DNA of 64,000 nucleotides. Origin: an uncultured Bacteriovorax sp. GTDB lineage: Bacteria > Bdellovibrionota > Bacteriovoracia > Bacteriovoracales > Bacteriovoracaceae. The notes beneath the pieces were generated by a model, which ran no database searches, was not told the DNA's origin, and saw only the letters and a list, made by a program, of their open reading frames with translations. Positions 18,469-26,950 of this stretch are shown here, one piece after another (the first letter of the stretch is position 1; every line of letters starts with the position of its first letter). The stretch is from contig CAMLMH010000013.1 in the NCBI GenBank assembly GCA_946481315.1, forward strand, positions 21,113 to 85,112, written 5' to 3'. The position numbers were made by a program, and so were the translations under genes.

Positions 18469-19797
18469 TTAAAATTTAAATTTATCTTTTAGGTAATCCT
18501 GAACGCGGGTTAACGCAATTCTTTCCTGCACCATTGTATCTCGGTCACGAATGGTGACAGCATGATCAGTCAGCGTATCAAAATCAACAGTCATGCAAAA
18601 TGGGGTCCCGATTTCATCCTGACGACGATAACGTTTACCGATTGAGCCAGACACATCGTATTCTGCTTTGTAGTTTTTCGACACATCATGAAGGAGCTTT
18701 TCAGCCACTTCTTCGAGTTCGGGTTTTTTCATGAGAGGCATAATCGCTGCCTTAATCGGAGCAAGCGCAGGATGGAATTTCATCACAGATCTTTCTTTAT
18801 CTTTATCGCCTTCGTTTTCGAGGCGGTAAGCATCGCAAAGAATGGTCAGTAAACAACGATCAGCACCAACTGAAGTTTCCAGAACGTACGGAATATATTT
18901 TTCATTGTTATTCACCTGATCAACGTAATGCAGGTTTTTTCCGGAAAATTCTTCATGTTGCTTAAGATCGAAATCAGTGCGCGAGTGAATACCTTCAATT
19001 TCGCCCCAGCCGAACGGGAATTCGTATTCAATATCAAAAGCTGCGTCAGCGTAGTGTGCCAGCTCTTCCTGCTTGTACCATTTTAGTTTATCTGCGCGGA
19101 TACCGTTATCTAGGTGCCATTGCCAGCGAGCGGCTTTCCATTCTTCCATTGCCTCTTTTTGAGTTCCTGGCTTAATGAAATATTGCATTTCCATCTGCTC
19201 GAATTCGCGCATACGGAAAATGAAATTTCCCGGCGTAATTTCGTTACGGAAAGCCTTACCGATTTGAGCAATACCAAATGGCAGTTTCTTACGCATTGAT
19301 GTCTGAACATTCAGGAAGTTCACAAAAATTCCCTGAGCTGTTTCCGGACGAAGATATACCATCGATGAAGTATCTTCCATCGCTCCCATCTGAGTTTTAA
19401 ACATCAGATTGAACTGGCGGATATCTGTGTATGATTCTTTTGCTCCACAGTTTGGACAAGGAGCTTTCACATCAATCTTGTCTGCACGAAATCTTTCCTT
19501 ACAAACTTTACAGTCAATCATCGGGTCAGAAAAACCATCAACGTGGCCGGAAGCTTTCCAGACTGTCGGATGCATAAGAATTGAAGCATCAACACCCACA
19601 ACGTCCTGACGATAAGTCATCGACTTCCACCAGCGAGCTTTCAAATTGTTCTTAAGTTCGACTCCGTAAGGGCCCATGTCGTAACAGGAATTTAGTCCAC
19701 CATAAACCTCGGAAGATTGAAAAATAAATCCCCGTTGTTTACAGAGGGCCACCAAATCAGTCATTGATTTTAAATTGGATTCGTTCGACGTCGTCAC
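18469..19797 (-). CDS. glyS: Glycyl-tRNA synthetase, dimeric type
   Basis: Class II aminoacyl-tRNA synthetase charging tRNA-Gly; at 442 residues it is the homodimeric (alpha2) bacterial/eukaryotic type, not the alpha-beta tetramer. It begins [20 protein letters not shown] (typical N-terminus), has two CxxC pairs (CKVC, CPNC) for zinc, the class II motif 2 stretch FRNEITP, and the anticodon-binding end with [12 protein letters not shown] and [13 protein letters not shown]. The GTG start has AGGGAG upstream. Function is clear. Confidence 0.96.
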   Translation of the reverse strand: MTTSNESNLKSMTDLVALCKQRGFIFQSSEVYGGLNSCYDMGPYGVELKNNLKARWWKSMTYRQDVVGVDASILMHPTVWKASGHVDGFSDPMIDCKVCKERFRADKIDVKAPCPNCGAKESYTDIRQFNLMFKTQMGAMEDTSSMVYLRPETAQGIFVNFLNVQTSMRKKLPFGIAQIGKAFRNEITPGNFIFRMREFEQMEMQYFIKPGTQKEAMEEWKAARWQWHLDNGIRADKLKWYKQEELAHYADAAFDIEYEFPFGWGEIEGIHSRTDFDLKQHEEFSGKNLHYVDQVNNNEKYIPYVLETSVGADRCLLTILCDAYRLENEGDKDKERSVMKFHPALAPIKAAIMPLMKKPELEEVAEKLLHDVSKNYKAEYDVSGSIGKRYRRQDEIGTPFCMTVDFDTLTDHAVTIRDRDTMVQERIALTRVQDYLKDKFKF

Positions 19798-19878
19798 AAT
19801 AAACTCCCTTTTTCAAAGTCATTACAATACTTTTAATTCAGGGGAAGTTTACAGGGAAAAATGGAGTCTTTAAAGGAT

Positions 19879-21600
19879 TTACACAGACTTTAAGGAAAGT
19901 TCATAAAGTTTTTTATATTCACTTTCATTGGCAATAAGTTCGTGATGTGTGCCTTCTTCGATGAGTCGACCGTCTTTCAACACGAAAATTCGATCGTAAT
20001 CAGCAATGGTCGAGAGACGGTGGGCGACGGCAATAACCGTTTTATTTCCGGCAATGGCCTCCAGAGCTTTCTGAACGACTTTTTCTGATTCATTATCCAG
20101 AGCGGAAGTGGCTTCATCAAAGAGCAGGATATCAGTATTTTGCAGGAAGGCGCGTGCTATTGTAAGTCTTTGCTGCTGGCCTCCCGAGAGTTTTGCCCCG
20201 CGGTCTCCGATAACAGTTTCAAGCCCCTTTGGAAGTTTATTCACAAATTCTGACGCGTAGGACACTTCCAGGGCCCTTTTTATGTCGTCATCTGAGAAAT
20301 TCTTACCCACAGTCAAATTTGAACGAATCGTGTCATGAAAAAGAAAAATGTCTTGTGACACAAGACCAAAGAGGCTGCGTAAATTTTTTAGTTTGATTTG
20401 AGTGATGTCGACTCCATCAATGGTGATCTGCCCTGCTTTAAAGGGATAGAGTCCCAGGAGGAGATTGATCAACGTCGATTTCCCTGAGCCCGATAAACCA
20501 ACCAGAGCGATCTTTTGACCCTTTTTTACTTTGAGGCTGAAGTTCTTTAAAACATCCCCTTCTCCGTAACCAAAAGTTACATGACTCACGACAATTTCTT
20601 TTTCAAATGACTTTAATTCAGTCGTTCCCTGATCAACTTCTTCTTCCAGATCCAGAATCTGGTTGATCCGGTCGGCAGCAGCGAGTCCCTGTCCGAGTTT
20701 CACATTGGCCTGTGAATATTTTCTGATCGGATCCATGAGAAGGGCCAAAGCAGCAGCGAATTGTATAAATCCTCCGACAGTCATTGCACCCGATTGAATT
20801 CGATAGTAGGCAAAAACAATGAGCAAAGAAAAAGCGAGGTAGCCAACAAATTCCACAAACGGGTGAGCGAGTTCTTCTACTTTTGATGTGCGCATTGTGA
20901 AATGAAAATAATAGTCCTGTGCTTTTTTGTAGCGGTCCATAACAAAATTTTGCAGGTTAAAAGCTTTCGTCACTTTATGCGAAGACAATCCTTCACTCAG
21001 GTTGTGCGTGAGTTCTGCCCTGCCTTCCTGCACTTCTGCCTGGTGAGCTTTGACTTTTTTCCCACTGATTTGGAAAATGAGAACGAATAACGGACCCACA
21101 ATCAAAATCACAAGTGTGAGCTGCCAGTCGCTGTAAAAGGCCATCCCTAAATAAACTAAGCCTTTTAGCGGCTCACGGATAACATCAATCACAGAACGAA
21201 ACGAACCAGCGAAAATTTCGGCATCGTTAAGAACTGTTGAAACCATTCGCCCTTGTTTATTTTGATTATAAAAAGCGGTTGGAAGTTTCTGCATTTTAGA
21301 AAAAAGAGCGGTTCTTAGATCCGCATTCATTTTTTCTCCCACAAAACGCATCCAGTAAAAATGATAATAACGCGCAGGAAAATTGAGAATCCCCAGGACC
21401 AAAAGCAATCCGGCCATTTTGAGAATGACGGTTAAATCAGATGTTTTTGGATCAAAACCTTTATCGAATATTGGCTGAACTAATTTAAGCTGAGCTCCGG
21501 CAATCGCCGCCAGGACAAAAGAAAAAAGGAAGGCTGCAAAAGCTTTCTTCCGGTAGGGATGAAGATAGGGATAGAGTTGAACGATAAGTTTTTTGATCAT
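19879..21600 (-). CDS. msbA: MsbA-like ABC exporter (lipid A flippase type)
   Basis: A 573-residue half-transporter: an N-terminal domain with six membrane segments (for example FAAFLFSFVLAAIAG and WQLTLVILIVGPLFVLIF), then a nucleotide-binding domain with Walker A GLSGSGKST (Lys374), Q-loop LVSQDIF, signature LSGGQQQR, Walker B ILLFDEATSALD and H-loop AHRLST. Length and layout match MsbA, which flips lipid A-core across the inner membrane; other exporters of this type cannot be excluded. The nearby LPS glycosyltransferases and LptF/G support the MsbA role. Confidence 0.85.
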   Translation of the reverse strand: MIKKLIVQLYPYLHPYRKKAFAAFLFSFVLAAIAGAQLKLVQPIFDKGFDPKTSDLTVILKMAGLLLVLGILNFPARYYHFYWMRFVGEKMNADLRTALFSKMQKLPTAFYNQNKQGRMVSTVLNDAEIFAGSFRSVIDVIREPLKGLVYLGMAFYSDWQLTLVILIVGPLFVLIFQISGKKVKAHQAEVQEGRAELTHNLSEGLSSHKVTKAFNLQNFVMDRYKKAQDYYFHFTMRTSKVEELAHPFVEFVGYLAFSLLIVFAYYRIQSGAMTVGGFIQFAAALALLMDPIRKYSQANVKLGQGLAAADRINQILDLEEEVDQGTTELKSFEKEIVVSHVTFGYGEGDVLKNFSLKVKKGQKIALVGLSGSGKSTLINLLLGLYPFKAGQITIDGVDITQIKLKNLRSLFGLVSQDIFLFHDTIRSNLTVGKNFSDDDIKRALEVSYASEFVNKLPKGLETVIGDRGAKLSGGQQQRLTIARAFLQNTDILLFDEATSALDNESEKVVQKALEAIAGNKTVIAVAHRLSTIADYDRIFVLKDGRLIEEGTHHELIANESEYKKLYELSLKSV

Positions 21601-21638
21601 GCCCTAGGTTAGCTTATTCGCCTCTAAATTGCCAGAGT

Positions 21639-22430
21639 CTAAAAAAGCATTGACTGGGTCTTAAAATCTTTTTCTTCCAGATGGAACTGAAAACAAAAAT
21701 AATGAAACAACATTTTTGGCAGCGATTTATACTCCAGCTGAATGGCGGACAAGTCTGAGTAGCGGGAGTGAGCGATGTGCCCAATCAGCTCCCACAGTTC
21801 TCTTCCTGACTGAACGGAATAAGATTTACGCTGATTCATACAGGGTGGACAGGCAAAACCTCCTTCTTCCGGAAGAAGGTACATATCGTTGAAGGACTGC
21901 AGTTCTGTACCACAAAGAGTGCAATGCTCACGTTCCGGAAAAACACCTGACTGAAGTAATGTTTTGGTTAAGAAAATAACTGCATGAGCATGCAGGGAAA
22001 AAGTTTTTTCCTTAAGTGCCTTTTCCATGTTAACCAGAGCATTACTCAAGGCCGTAAACAACCCGGCCATTTCCTTATTTTCTTCATGAACATCATGCAG
22101 ATCTTCAACAGGCGCCAGTTTATTCATAATTTCAAGATAAAAACACATCAGATAAAAAGCCTGATGATTTTCACGAATGACATCGTGATGCCAGATGAGG
22201 TTCCATTCTTTGGCATGATAAATATCGACATTCTGTCTGGCGGCTGTCAGCTCAACTGAAAGCATAAAACCCAGTTCAATGACGGAAGATTTTTGTTTTT
22301 TTCCTCCCCCACGTCCGCCATAGAAAACGACAGAGACCTTGCGTCCGGAGCGTAGGAGCAGACTGGCAATAATGTGCCTTTCATCATAGGGAACTTTCGA
22401 GAGGACAAGCCCTTCAATTTTGGTTTGCAT
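21639..22430 (-). CDS. recO: DNA repair protein RecO
   Basis: Recombination mediator that loads RecA onto SSB-coated DNA with RecR. The N-terminus (MQTKIEGLVLSKVPYDE, then SLLLRSGRKVSVVFYGGRGGGKK) is the OB-fold; residues about 178-205 carry the zinc-binding pair CTLCG and CPPC. 263 residues is normal. The start lies 3 bases after the helicase stop, so the two are translationally coupled, a hint that the helicase also works on DNA. Confidence 0.92.
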   Translation of the reverse strand: MQTKIEGLVLSKVPYDERHIIASLLLRSGRKVSVVFYGGRGGGKKQKSSVIELGFMLSVELTAARQNVDIYHAKEWNLIWHHDVIRENHQAFYLMCFYLEIMNKLAPVEDLHDVHEENKEMAGLFTALSNALVNMEKALKEKTFSLHAHAVIFLTKTLLQSGVFPEREHCTLCGTELQSFNDMYLLPEEGGFACPPCMNQRKSYSVQSGRELWELIGHIAHSRYSDLSAIQLEYKSLPKMLFHYFCFQFHLEEKDFKTQSMLF

Positions 22431-22433
22431 TGC

Positions 22434-23459
22434 CTAGAACTCTACACCCAAAAAGTCAGAGAGGACAATCGAAACTTTATGCTTTAAGCGCTCTTTTCTG
22501 GCGGTATGGAATTTGTCTGTGGAATAAACTTCGTAAGGAGATCCCTGCCGACCACCTCTTCCGATCATCTGCAGCCAAAAATCATAGTTTTTAACTTCAT
22601 AATCAATAAAAACTTTTTTTATCTCCGGTAAATTCACTCCATGAGATAATGTCGTTGTCGAAAAGATGCAGTCCACTTTCCCCTCAAAATTGCGCAGTTC
22701 CTGCAAAAAGTTTTCGACTTCACCACCTACGCACCCCACGGCCTTGAACCCCTGCCTTCTGGCCCGGTTCACCAGCTCATCGACCTGCCCCCTGTAAGCA
22801 CAGAAATAAAGAAATATTTCATCACTTTTTTTTTGCCGAATCTCTCTCCAGAAAGCGCGATAAATATACCGGGGATGAAGGCCATTGTAGCAGATGGTTC
22901 GCGCAGGGGGGCGATGGAGCTGATGATTGCCAAAGTCCAGATGGATCCAGAAATCCTGATAATATTTCAGGTCTTTCTTTAACCGATCCATAATAGTGTG
23001 ATCAATGGTTGCAGTAACTGCCAGAACAGGAAATTCAAAATTTAGTAAACACAGGAAGCGATCATGTAGCAGAGGCCGGAAAGATTCACCCCAATGATAA
23101 AAAAGATGAAATTCATCTATGACAAACAGGACTTTTTGTTCTTTATAAAAAAGCTCCTCAACAAATTCTTCGTTGAGTAATTCGATGGTTGTAACCATAA
23201 AACTTTTTCGTCTGCTGATGAAGTCCTGTTGAATCTCGGCAAGTTTTTTATCACCACCTGCCAGAAAAACGTTTTTTGCATCCCTTTTTATCAGATTTGC
23301 ATAAACTTCGTTTGCGAGTGCCCTTAGTGGCGAAAGATATACAACTTTGAAATCATGATTGTGATAAAATTCCACGACCATCCGGGTTTTTCCGGAAGCA
23401 ACAGGTGCCGTAAGCAGAGTAAAGCAGGAAGGATGAAATAGTTCTGGTATTAAATGCAT
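22434..23459 (-). CDS. DEAD/DEAH-type helicase
   Basis: A compact (about 341 residues) superfamily 2 helicase: Walker A APVASGKTRM, motif Ia YLSPLRALANEV, motif II DEFH, motif III ATIDH, and in the second domain FSTTTLSHGVNLP and QMIGRGGRQG (motif VI). It has no large accessory domain. Substrate is unknown; coupling to recO suggests DNA. Two in-frame ATGs are possible (23489 and 23459). Neither has a Shine-Dalgarno and both lie in a perfect 14 bp inverted repeat; I chose 23459 because the motif-bearing part begins MHLIPELF. Confidence 0.8.
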   Translation of the reverse strand: MHLIPELFHPSCFTLLTAPVASGKTRMVVEFYHNHDFKVVYLSPLRALANEVYANLIKRDAKNVFLAGGDKKLAEIQQDFISRRKSFMVTTIELLNEEFVEELFYKEQKVLFVIDEFHLFYHWGESFRPLLHDRFLCLLNFEFPVLAVTATIDHTIMDRLKKDLKYYQDFWIHLDFGNHQLHRPPARTICYNGLHPRYIYRAFWREIRQKKSDEIFLYFCAYRGQVDELVNRARRQGFKAVGCVGGEVENFLQELRNFEGKVDCIFSTTTLSHGVNLPEIKKVFIDYEVKNYDFWLQMIGRGGRQGSPYEVYSTDKFHTARKERLKHKVSIVLSDFLGVEF

Positions 23460-23490
23460 GAAACGAAGATAGACAAATCTTCGTTTCATG
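23457..23490. repeat. Perfect 14 bp inverted repeat over helicase start
   Basis: CATGAAACGAAGAT (23457-23470), a 6-base loop AGACAA, then the exact reverse complement (23477-23490). Each arm ends in one of the two candidate start codons of the helicase gene. As RNA it would hide the start. Confidence 0.85.
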
Positions 23491-23522
23491 AATTAATCAA
23501 AACAGTATGATTTTTTTGATTT

Positions 23523-23960
23523 CTATTCTGAATCCTGGCTATTTTTAAGGCGCCCTTTCACTTTTAATCTTTTTTGTCTTTGTTTGTGCGACTGTTTGAA
23601 TTCACTCGTCATCGGCTTGAGTACATCCTCTCGAAAAGTTTGACGGAATTCTTTTTCTTTTGCCCGCTGGTCTTTCCTGCGCTCTTTTATTCTTTTTAGA
23701 ACTGCTTTATTTTGATCTTTATCTCCGGCCTTTAGTTCCTTGATCAACTCATCAATCTCGGCAAGGTGTTTAAGTTTCATCTCATATAGTTCATTAATGT
23801 GTTTTAGATGGGCCTCTTTAAGCTTTAAAGTCTGATCACGTCTTAATTGTGAACTCTCCAGTGTGTAGCGCCCTATTTCTTTTTCTTCTAATGCATAAGA
23901 CGCTCCAGGCAGTGCCAGTAGCGAAAGGCTAAGTACTAATATTCTCGTGAAGTGCCCCAT
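23523..23960 (-). CDS. Periplasmic helical protein, Spy/CpxP-like
   Basis: About 145 residues. ATG 23960 is chosen because GGAGG sits 6 bases upstream and the protein then begins with a signal peptide (MGHFTRILVLSLSLLALPGASYA, cut before LEEKEI). The mature part is almost all charged helix (for example LKLKEAHLKHINELYEMKLKHL), Lys/Glu/Arg rich, like periplasmic stress chaperones Spy and CpxP or ZraP; the LTXXQ motif of that family is not seen, so the likeness is of type only. It is transcribed divergently from the ECF sigma factor through a matching promoter, so it is likely a target of that sigma factor. Confidence 0.7.
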   Translation of the reverse strand: MGHFTRILVLSLSLLALPGASYALEEKEIGRYTLESSQLRRDQTLKLKEAHLKHINELYEMKLKHLAEIDELIKELKAGDKDQNKAVLKRIKERRKDQRAKEKEFRQTFREDVLKPMTSEFKQSHKQRQKRLKVKGRLKNSQDSE

Positions 23961-23987
23961 ATAAACCTCCGTTTTTTTGTTCTCGTA

Positions 23988-24020
23988 CCCTATATACACT
24001 GATAGGCTTTAAAAAGTTTC
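23988..24020 (-). promoter_or_regulatory. ECF-type promoter of the periplasmic helical protein
   Basis: On the minus strand GAAACTTTTT (-35 core at 24016-24020) and GTATATAGGG (23988-23997) are 18 bases apart. The same two elements occur on the plus strand before the ECF sigma gene. GAAAC is a common ECF -35 core. Confidence 0.7.
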
Positions 24021-24022
24021 AC

Positions 24023-24053
24023 GAAACTTTTTTGCCGCAAGCAAGTATATAGG
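24023..24053 (+). promoter_or_regulatory. ECF-type promoter of the sigma factor operon
   Basis: GAAACTTTTT (-35 core at 24023-24027) and GTATATAGG (24045-24053) are 17 bases apart. It is back to back with the minus-strand copy, only two bases apart at the -35 cores, giving the palindrome AAAAGTTTCACGAAACTTTT. The start codon at 24058 is so close that the transcript may be leaderless. Confidence 0.7.
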
Positions 24054-24057
24054 TTGT

Positions 24058-24621
24058 ATGGAAACCAAAAGATTGTCAGATAACCAGCTAATGCAAATGT
24101 TCATCGAGAGCGATGATCAGGCAGCCTTTGAGCGCCTTTATCATAAATATAAAGAACCGCTTCTTCGGTTTAGTTATGGTTATACTTTTAATCAGGCAAA
24201 AGCCGAAGAGAACGTGCACGAAACCTTCCTGAAAATTTATAAATATCGCTCCCATTTTAAACCGGAGCGGTCTTTCCGGGGATGGTTGTGGGCCATATGC
24301 AAAAACACTAATATAGATTCATTGGGAAAATATAAGCGGGAACCAGACGAAGTCTTTACTGAGGAAATAGATGTTCCCTGTGTAGAGGATTCTGTTCTGG
24401 AAGCATTAATTGAAAAGGCTGATCGCAAACAGCTGCATCAGGCCCTGGAGTTATTATCCCTTTCTCAGAGAGAAGCCACGTTGCTTTGGATGAATGATGA
24501 TTTATCATTTGAGGAAATGGGATTAATTTTGCATCGTTCTCCCCAGGCTGTAAAAAATCTGGTTCATCGGGCGAAAAATGCATTGAAAACTATTCTCTCC
24601 CAGGAAGTAGAGGTCGCATGA
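24058..24621 (+). CDS. ECF-family RNA polymerase sigma factor
   Basis: A 187-residue extracytoplasmic-function sigma factor. Region 2 is AAFERLYHKYKEPLLRFSYGY with FRGWLWAICKNTNIDSLGKYKRE; region 4 is LLSLSQREATLLWMNDDLSFEEMGLILHRSPQAVKNLVHRAKNAL with the recognition helix at its end. It should direct polymerase to promoters such as the pair just upstream. The ATG is placed by the family N-terminus; no Shine-Dalgarno precedes it. Its stop overlaps the start of the next gene (ATGA), a typical sigma/anti-sigma arrangement. Confidence 0.93.
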   Translation: METKRLSDNQLMQMFIESDDQAAFERLYHKYKEPLLRFSYGYTFNQAKAEENVHETFLKIYKYRSHFKPERSFRGWLWAICKNTNIDSLGKYKREPDEVFTEEIDVPCVEDSVLEALIEKADRKQLHQALELLSLSQREATLLWMNDDLSFEEMGLILHRSPQAVKNLVHRAKNALKTILSQEVEVA

Positions 24622-24941
24622 ATAATTTAAAGAAAACATTTAATGAAAAAATGCAGGTAGAAACAGGACGGAACTTTGATGCTCATTTCATGGCTAAGCT
24701 GGAAAAAAGTAAATCCAGTAAGAATCTTTTCCTGAAATGGTATTCATGGGCGGGAGCTGCCGGTGCGACACTCGTTCTTTTTCTTTTTATTATGAAAGGC
24801 CATTACAGTGTCGGTTTCCCTAATCAGCAATACGTAGACACTTTGTTTACCGCTGAAGATATCGTCAACGAAAGTCTATTCGATGAAGATGTTTATGATG
24901 ATTCAATTGACTTGACGAGTGAGCTTCATGATGAGATTTAA
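24618..24941 (+). CDS. Probable anti-sigma factor, single membrane span
   Basis: A 107-residue protein: a charged cytoplasmic N-terminus of about 40 residues, one membrane segment (YSWAGAAGATLVLFLFIM) and a short, very acidic outer part (DEDVYDDSIDLTSELHDEI). No zinc-binding HxxxCxxC motif. Overlap with the ECF gene by 4 bases, the membrane topology and the size suggest an anti-sigma factor; this is inference from context. Confidence 0.65.
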   Translation: MNNLKKTFNEKMQVETGRNFDAHFMAKLEKSKSSKNLFLKWYSWAGAAGATLVLFLFIMKGHYSVGFPNQQYVDTLFTAEDIVNESLFDEDVYDDSIDLTSELHDEI

Positions 24942-24946
24942 CTCTC

Positions 24947-25654
24947 ATGAATTCACTCATACTGGACAATACAAGCGGCCTCATCACTGATGCTCATACT
25001 TTGCAGCATCTGCATAATACTCTTAAGGCTAAACCCGGAAATCAATATCGTTGCACCATACTCAATCAGGGAATATGCCGGGGCGAAATTCTAAGTCTTG
25101 ATGAAAACCACTGTCAGCTAAAACTCTCAGCACCGGAAGCTGGATCTCCCTGCTGGTTTAATTTGGTTGTTGGTTTGTCCCGTCCCCAGACGGTAAAAAA
25201 AATACTGGAACACGCGACCACCTACGGGGCGGCGGGAATACATTTTTTTAAAGCGGAACTTTCAGATAAAAGTTACCTGGATACCAAAGTGCTGGAAGAA
25301 AATGAAAAGATGGCCTTGCTGAAGGCCGGCCTTTCTCAGTCCGGATGTTATTATCAGGTTCCCCGGGTTAAAGCAGACAAATACAACCCTGCTCAACAAT
25401 ACGCCGAAGAGAATCAGAAATTCATACTGGACTTAACCGGGGCTAAAAGTTTTCTGGAGTATGCTCCTGAAATTGATTTTAACCGAACAGTTACCTTGGC
25501 CATAGGACCGGAAAGGGGGTTCGTTGCCCAGGATCTTGAACGATTTCATGCGGCTGGATTCAAAAGCGTAAAAGTTTCATCCAGTATCCTCAGGGTAGAA
25601 CACGCTGTCTATTCCGCGATAGCTCAGTTAGAATTAATCAGAGAACAATTTTAA
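24947..25654 (+). CDS. rsmE: 16S rRNA m3U1498 methyltransferase
   Basis: SPOUT methyltransferase that methylates N3 of U1498 in 16S rRNA. Recognised by VVGLSRPQTVKKILEHATTYG, then the C-terminal knot with LAIGPERGFVAQDLERF and VSSSILRVEHAVYSAIAQLE, which forms the SAM site. 235 residues is normal. It starts 5 bases after the anti-sigma gene, so it is probably part of the ECF operon. Confidence 0.93.
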   Translation: MNSLILDNTSGLITDAHTLQHLHNTLKAKPGNQYRCTILNQGICRGEILSLDENHCQLKLSAPEAGSPCWFNLVVGLSRPQTVKKILEHATTYGAAGIHFFKAELSDKSYLDTKVLEENEKMALLKAGLSQSGCYYQVPRVKADKYNPAQQYAEENQKFILDLTGAKSFLEYAPEIDFNRTVTLAIGPERGFVAQDLERFHAAGFKSVKVSSSILRVEHAVYSAIAQLELIREQF

Positions 25655-25680
25655 ACCTTAGATATTAGTCGAGAGATTTT

Positions 25681-25935
25681 ATGTTACGAAAACTGGAAAC
25701 TTTATTTGATGAACAAGTCCGTCCTGCGCTTGCTGCCCACGGAGGAGGAGTCGAAATTATAGACCTGGACAATAATAAACTTTTTGTTCGCCTTTCCGGC
25801 GGGTGTCAGGGATGCTCAAGCTCAACAGCGACCTTAAAACAAGGTATACAAACCCTGGTGAAACAAAATTTTCCTGAGATTACTGAAGTTGTTGATCTGA
25901 CAGATCATGCGACTGGAGAAAATCCTTACATGTAG
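25681..25935 (+). CDS. NifU C-terminal domain Fe-S scaffold protein
   Basis: An 84-residue Nfu-type protein, carrying an Fe-S cluster to target proteins. It has the diagnostic pattern VRPALAAHGGGVEIIDLD then SGGCQGCSSSTATLK, with the CxxC ligands. It lacks the N-terminal A-type domain of NfuA. The 3-prime end overlaps the opposing glycosyltransferase gene by 56 bases. Confidence 0.92.
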   Translation: MLRKLETLFDEQVRPALAAHGGGVEIIDLDNNKLFVRLSGGCQGCSSSTATLKQGIQTLVKQNFPEITEVVDLTDHATGENPYM

Positions 25936-26935
25936 AACTGATCGCCTGGAATACAGTTTCCGGAGGAAAATGTTTCATACATCTCATATAATCATCTTTC
26001 AAATCACAAACAGTTAAACCGCAATAGTGATGAGTCCTGATCCTGCATTCTAATTCTTCCTGGTAAAAATAAGGATGGGTATTTCGATCATAAGGATGCC
26101 ACTCACTGGCCGGCTCAGGGCCAAACAGAGTAAAACTTTTAATCCCAACTGCGACGGCAAGATGTTTCAGACCTGTATCGTTACCGACATAGAATGAAGA
26201 TTCTTTAAAGAACTGCGGCAACTCTTTGAGTGGCAAGTGAATAATTTCTGCATTGGGTGGTAGACCAATCTCCAGCAGGTCATCCTTAATCATCGTATCG
26301 TCTTTACTATTGGAAAGTGGAATCGCCACTTTAAATTCAGGAAAATGTTTCTGCAGAAGTTTGGCCAGTTGAACATAATGATCCAGAGGCCACATTTTAG
26401 TCCTCCGGGTGGCAACGACGCCAAAAATAATTCTTTTGTATTTAAGATGACTGTTAACATGCATTTCAGGCTGCCAGTCCAGGTAGTTTGGAGGCGGACC
26501 TTCCCCCAAAAAAGAATGAACGCCATCCAGATCACGCTGAATAAGTGATTTGATCACTCCCTGATCAATGACCTTAGTGCCGCTTTTTAAATGGTGATTG
26601 TGAAAGGTATATGGAATGCTTTTAAAAAAAGCATAAAGTTTAAAAACTTTACTTCCCCGGCCCGACTGATGCATTTCATGGATATGGTCAACCTTCATGG
26701 CCATCATGTCATCGAAAAGAGCAAAAACATCACGCACACTTTTTAACTTCAGAGGATAGATCATATCAGCTTTAGTCTGGACTTGATCATAAAGCGGAGC
26801 AATCCATTGAGGAACAGCATAAATAATGTTAGCCTTAGGATAAATCTGTCGCAGGTATTGAACCGTACTGAGTCCCATAATGGAGTCGCCCAGAGCGCGA
26901 TTTTTGACAATAAAAATGGTTTTAGGTGACGACAT
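25880..26935 (-). CDS. Glycosyltransferase family 9 (heptosyltransferase type)
   Basis: About 351 residues of the ADP-heptose:LPS heptosyltransferase family: IFIVKNRALGDSIMGLSTVQYLRQIYP at the start, and in the second domain GVVATRRTKMWPLDHYVQLAKLL, then YVGNDTGLKHLAVAVG, the sugar-nucleotide site, and FTLFGPEPASEWHPY. It likely acts in LPS inner core synthesis at the inner membrane. ATG 26935 is preferred over 26959, which would overlap the start of the divergent glycosyltransferase. It is cytoplasmic, without signal peptide. Confidence 0.85.
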   Translation of the reverse strand: MSSPKTIFIVKNRALGDSIMGLSTVQYLRQIYPKANIIYAVPQWIAPLYDQVQTKADMIYPLKLKSVRDVFALFDDMMAMKVDHIHEMHQSGRGSKVFKLYAFFKSIPYTFHNHHLKSGTKVIDQGVIKSLIQRDLDGVHSFLGEGPPPNYLDWQPEMHVNSHLKYKRIIFGVVATRRTKMWPLDHYVQLAKLLQKHFPEFKVAIPLSNSKDDTMIKDDLLEIGLPPNAEIIHLPLKELPQFFKESSFYVGNDTGLKHLAVAVGIKSFTLFGPEPASEWHPYDRNTHPYFYQEELECRIRTHHYCGLTVCDLKDDYMRCMKHFPPETVFQAISSTCKDFLQSHDLSDQQLQ

Positions 26936-26950
26936 GGGGTTAAGCTCAAC

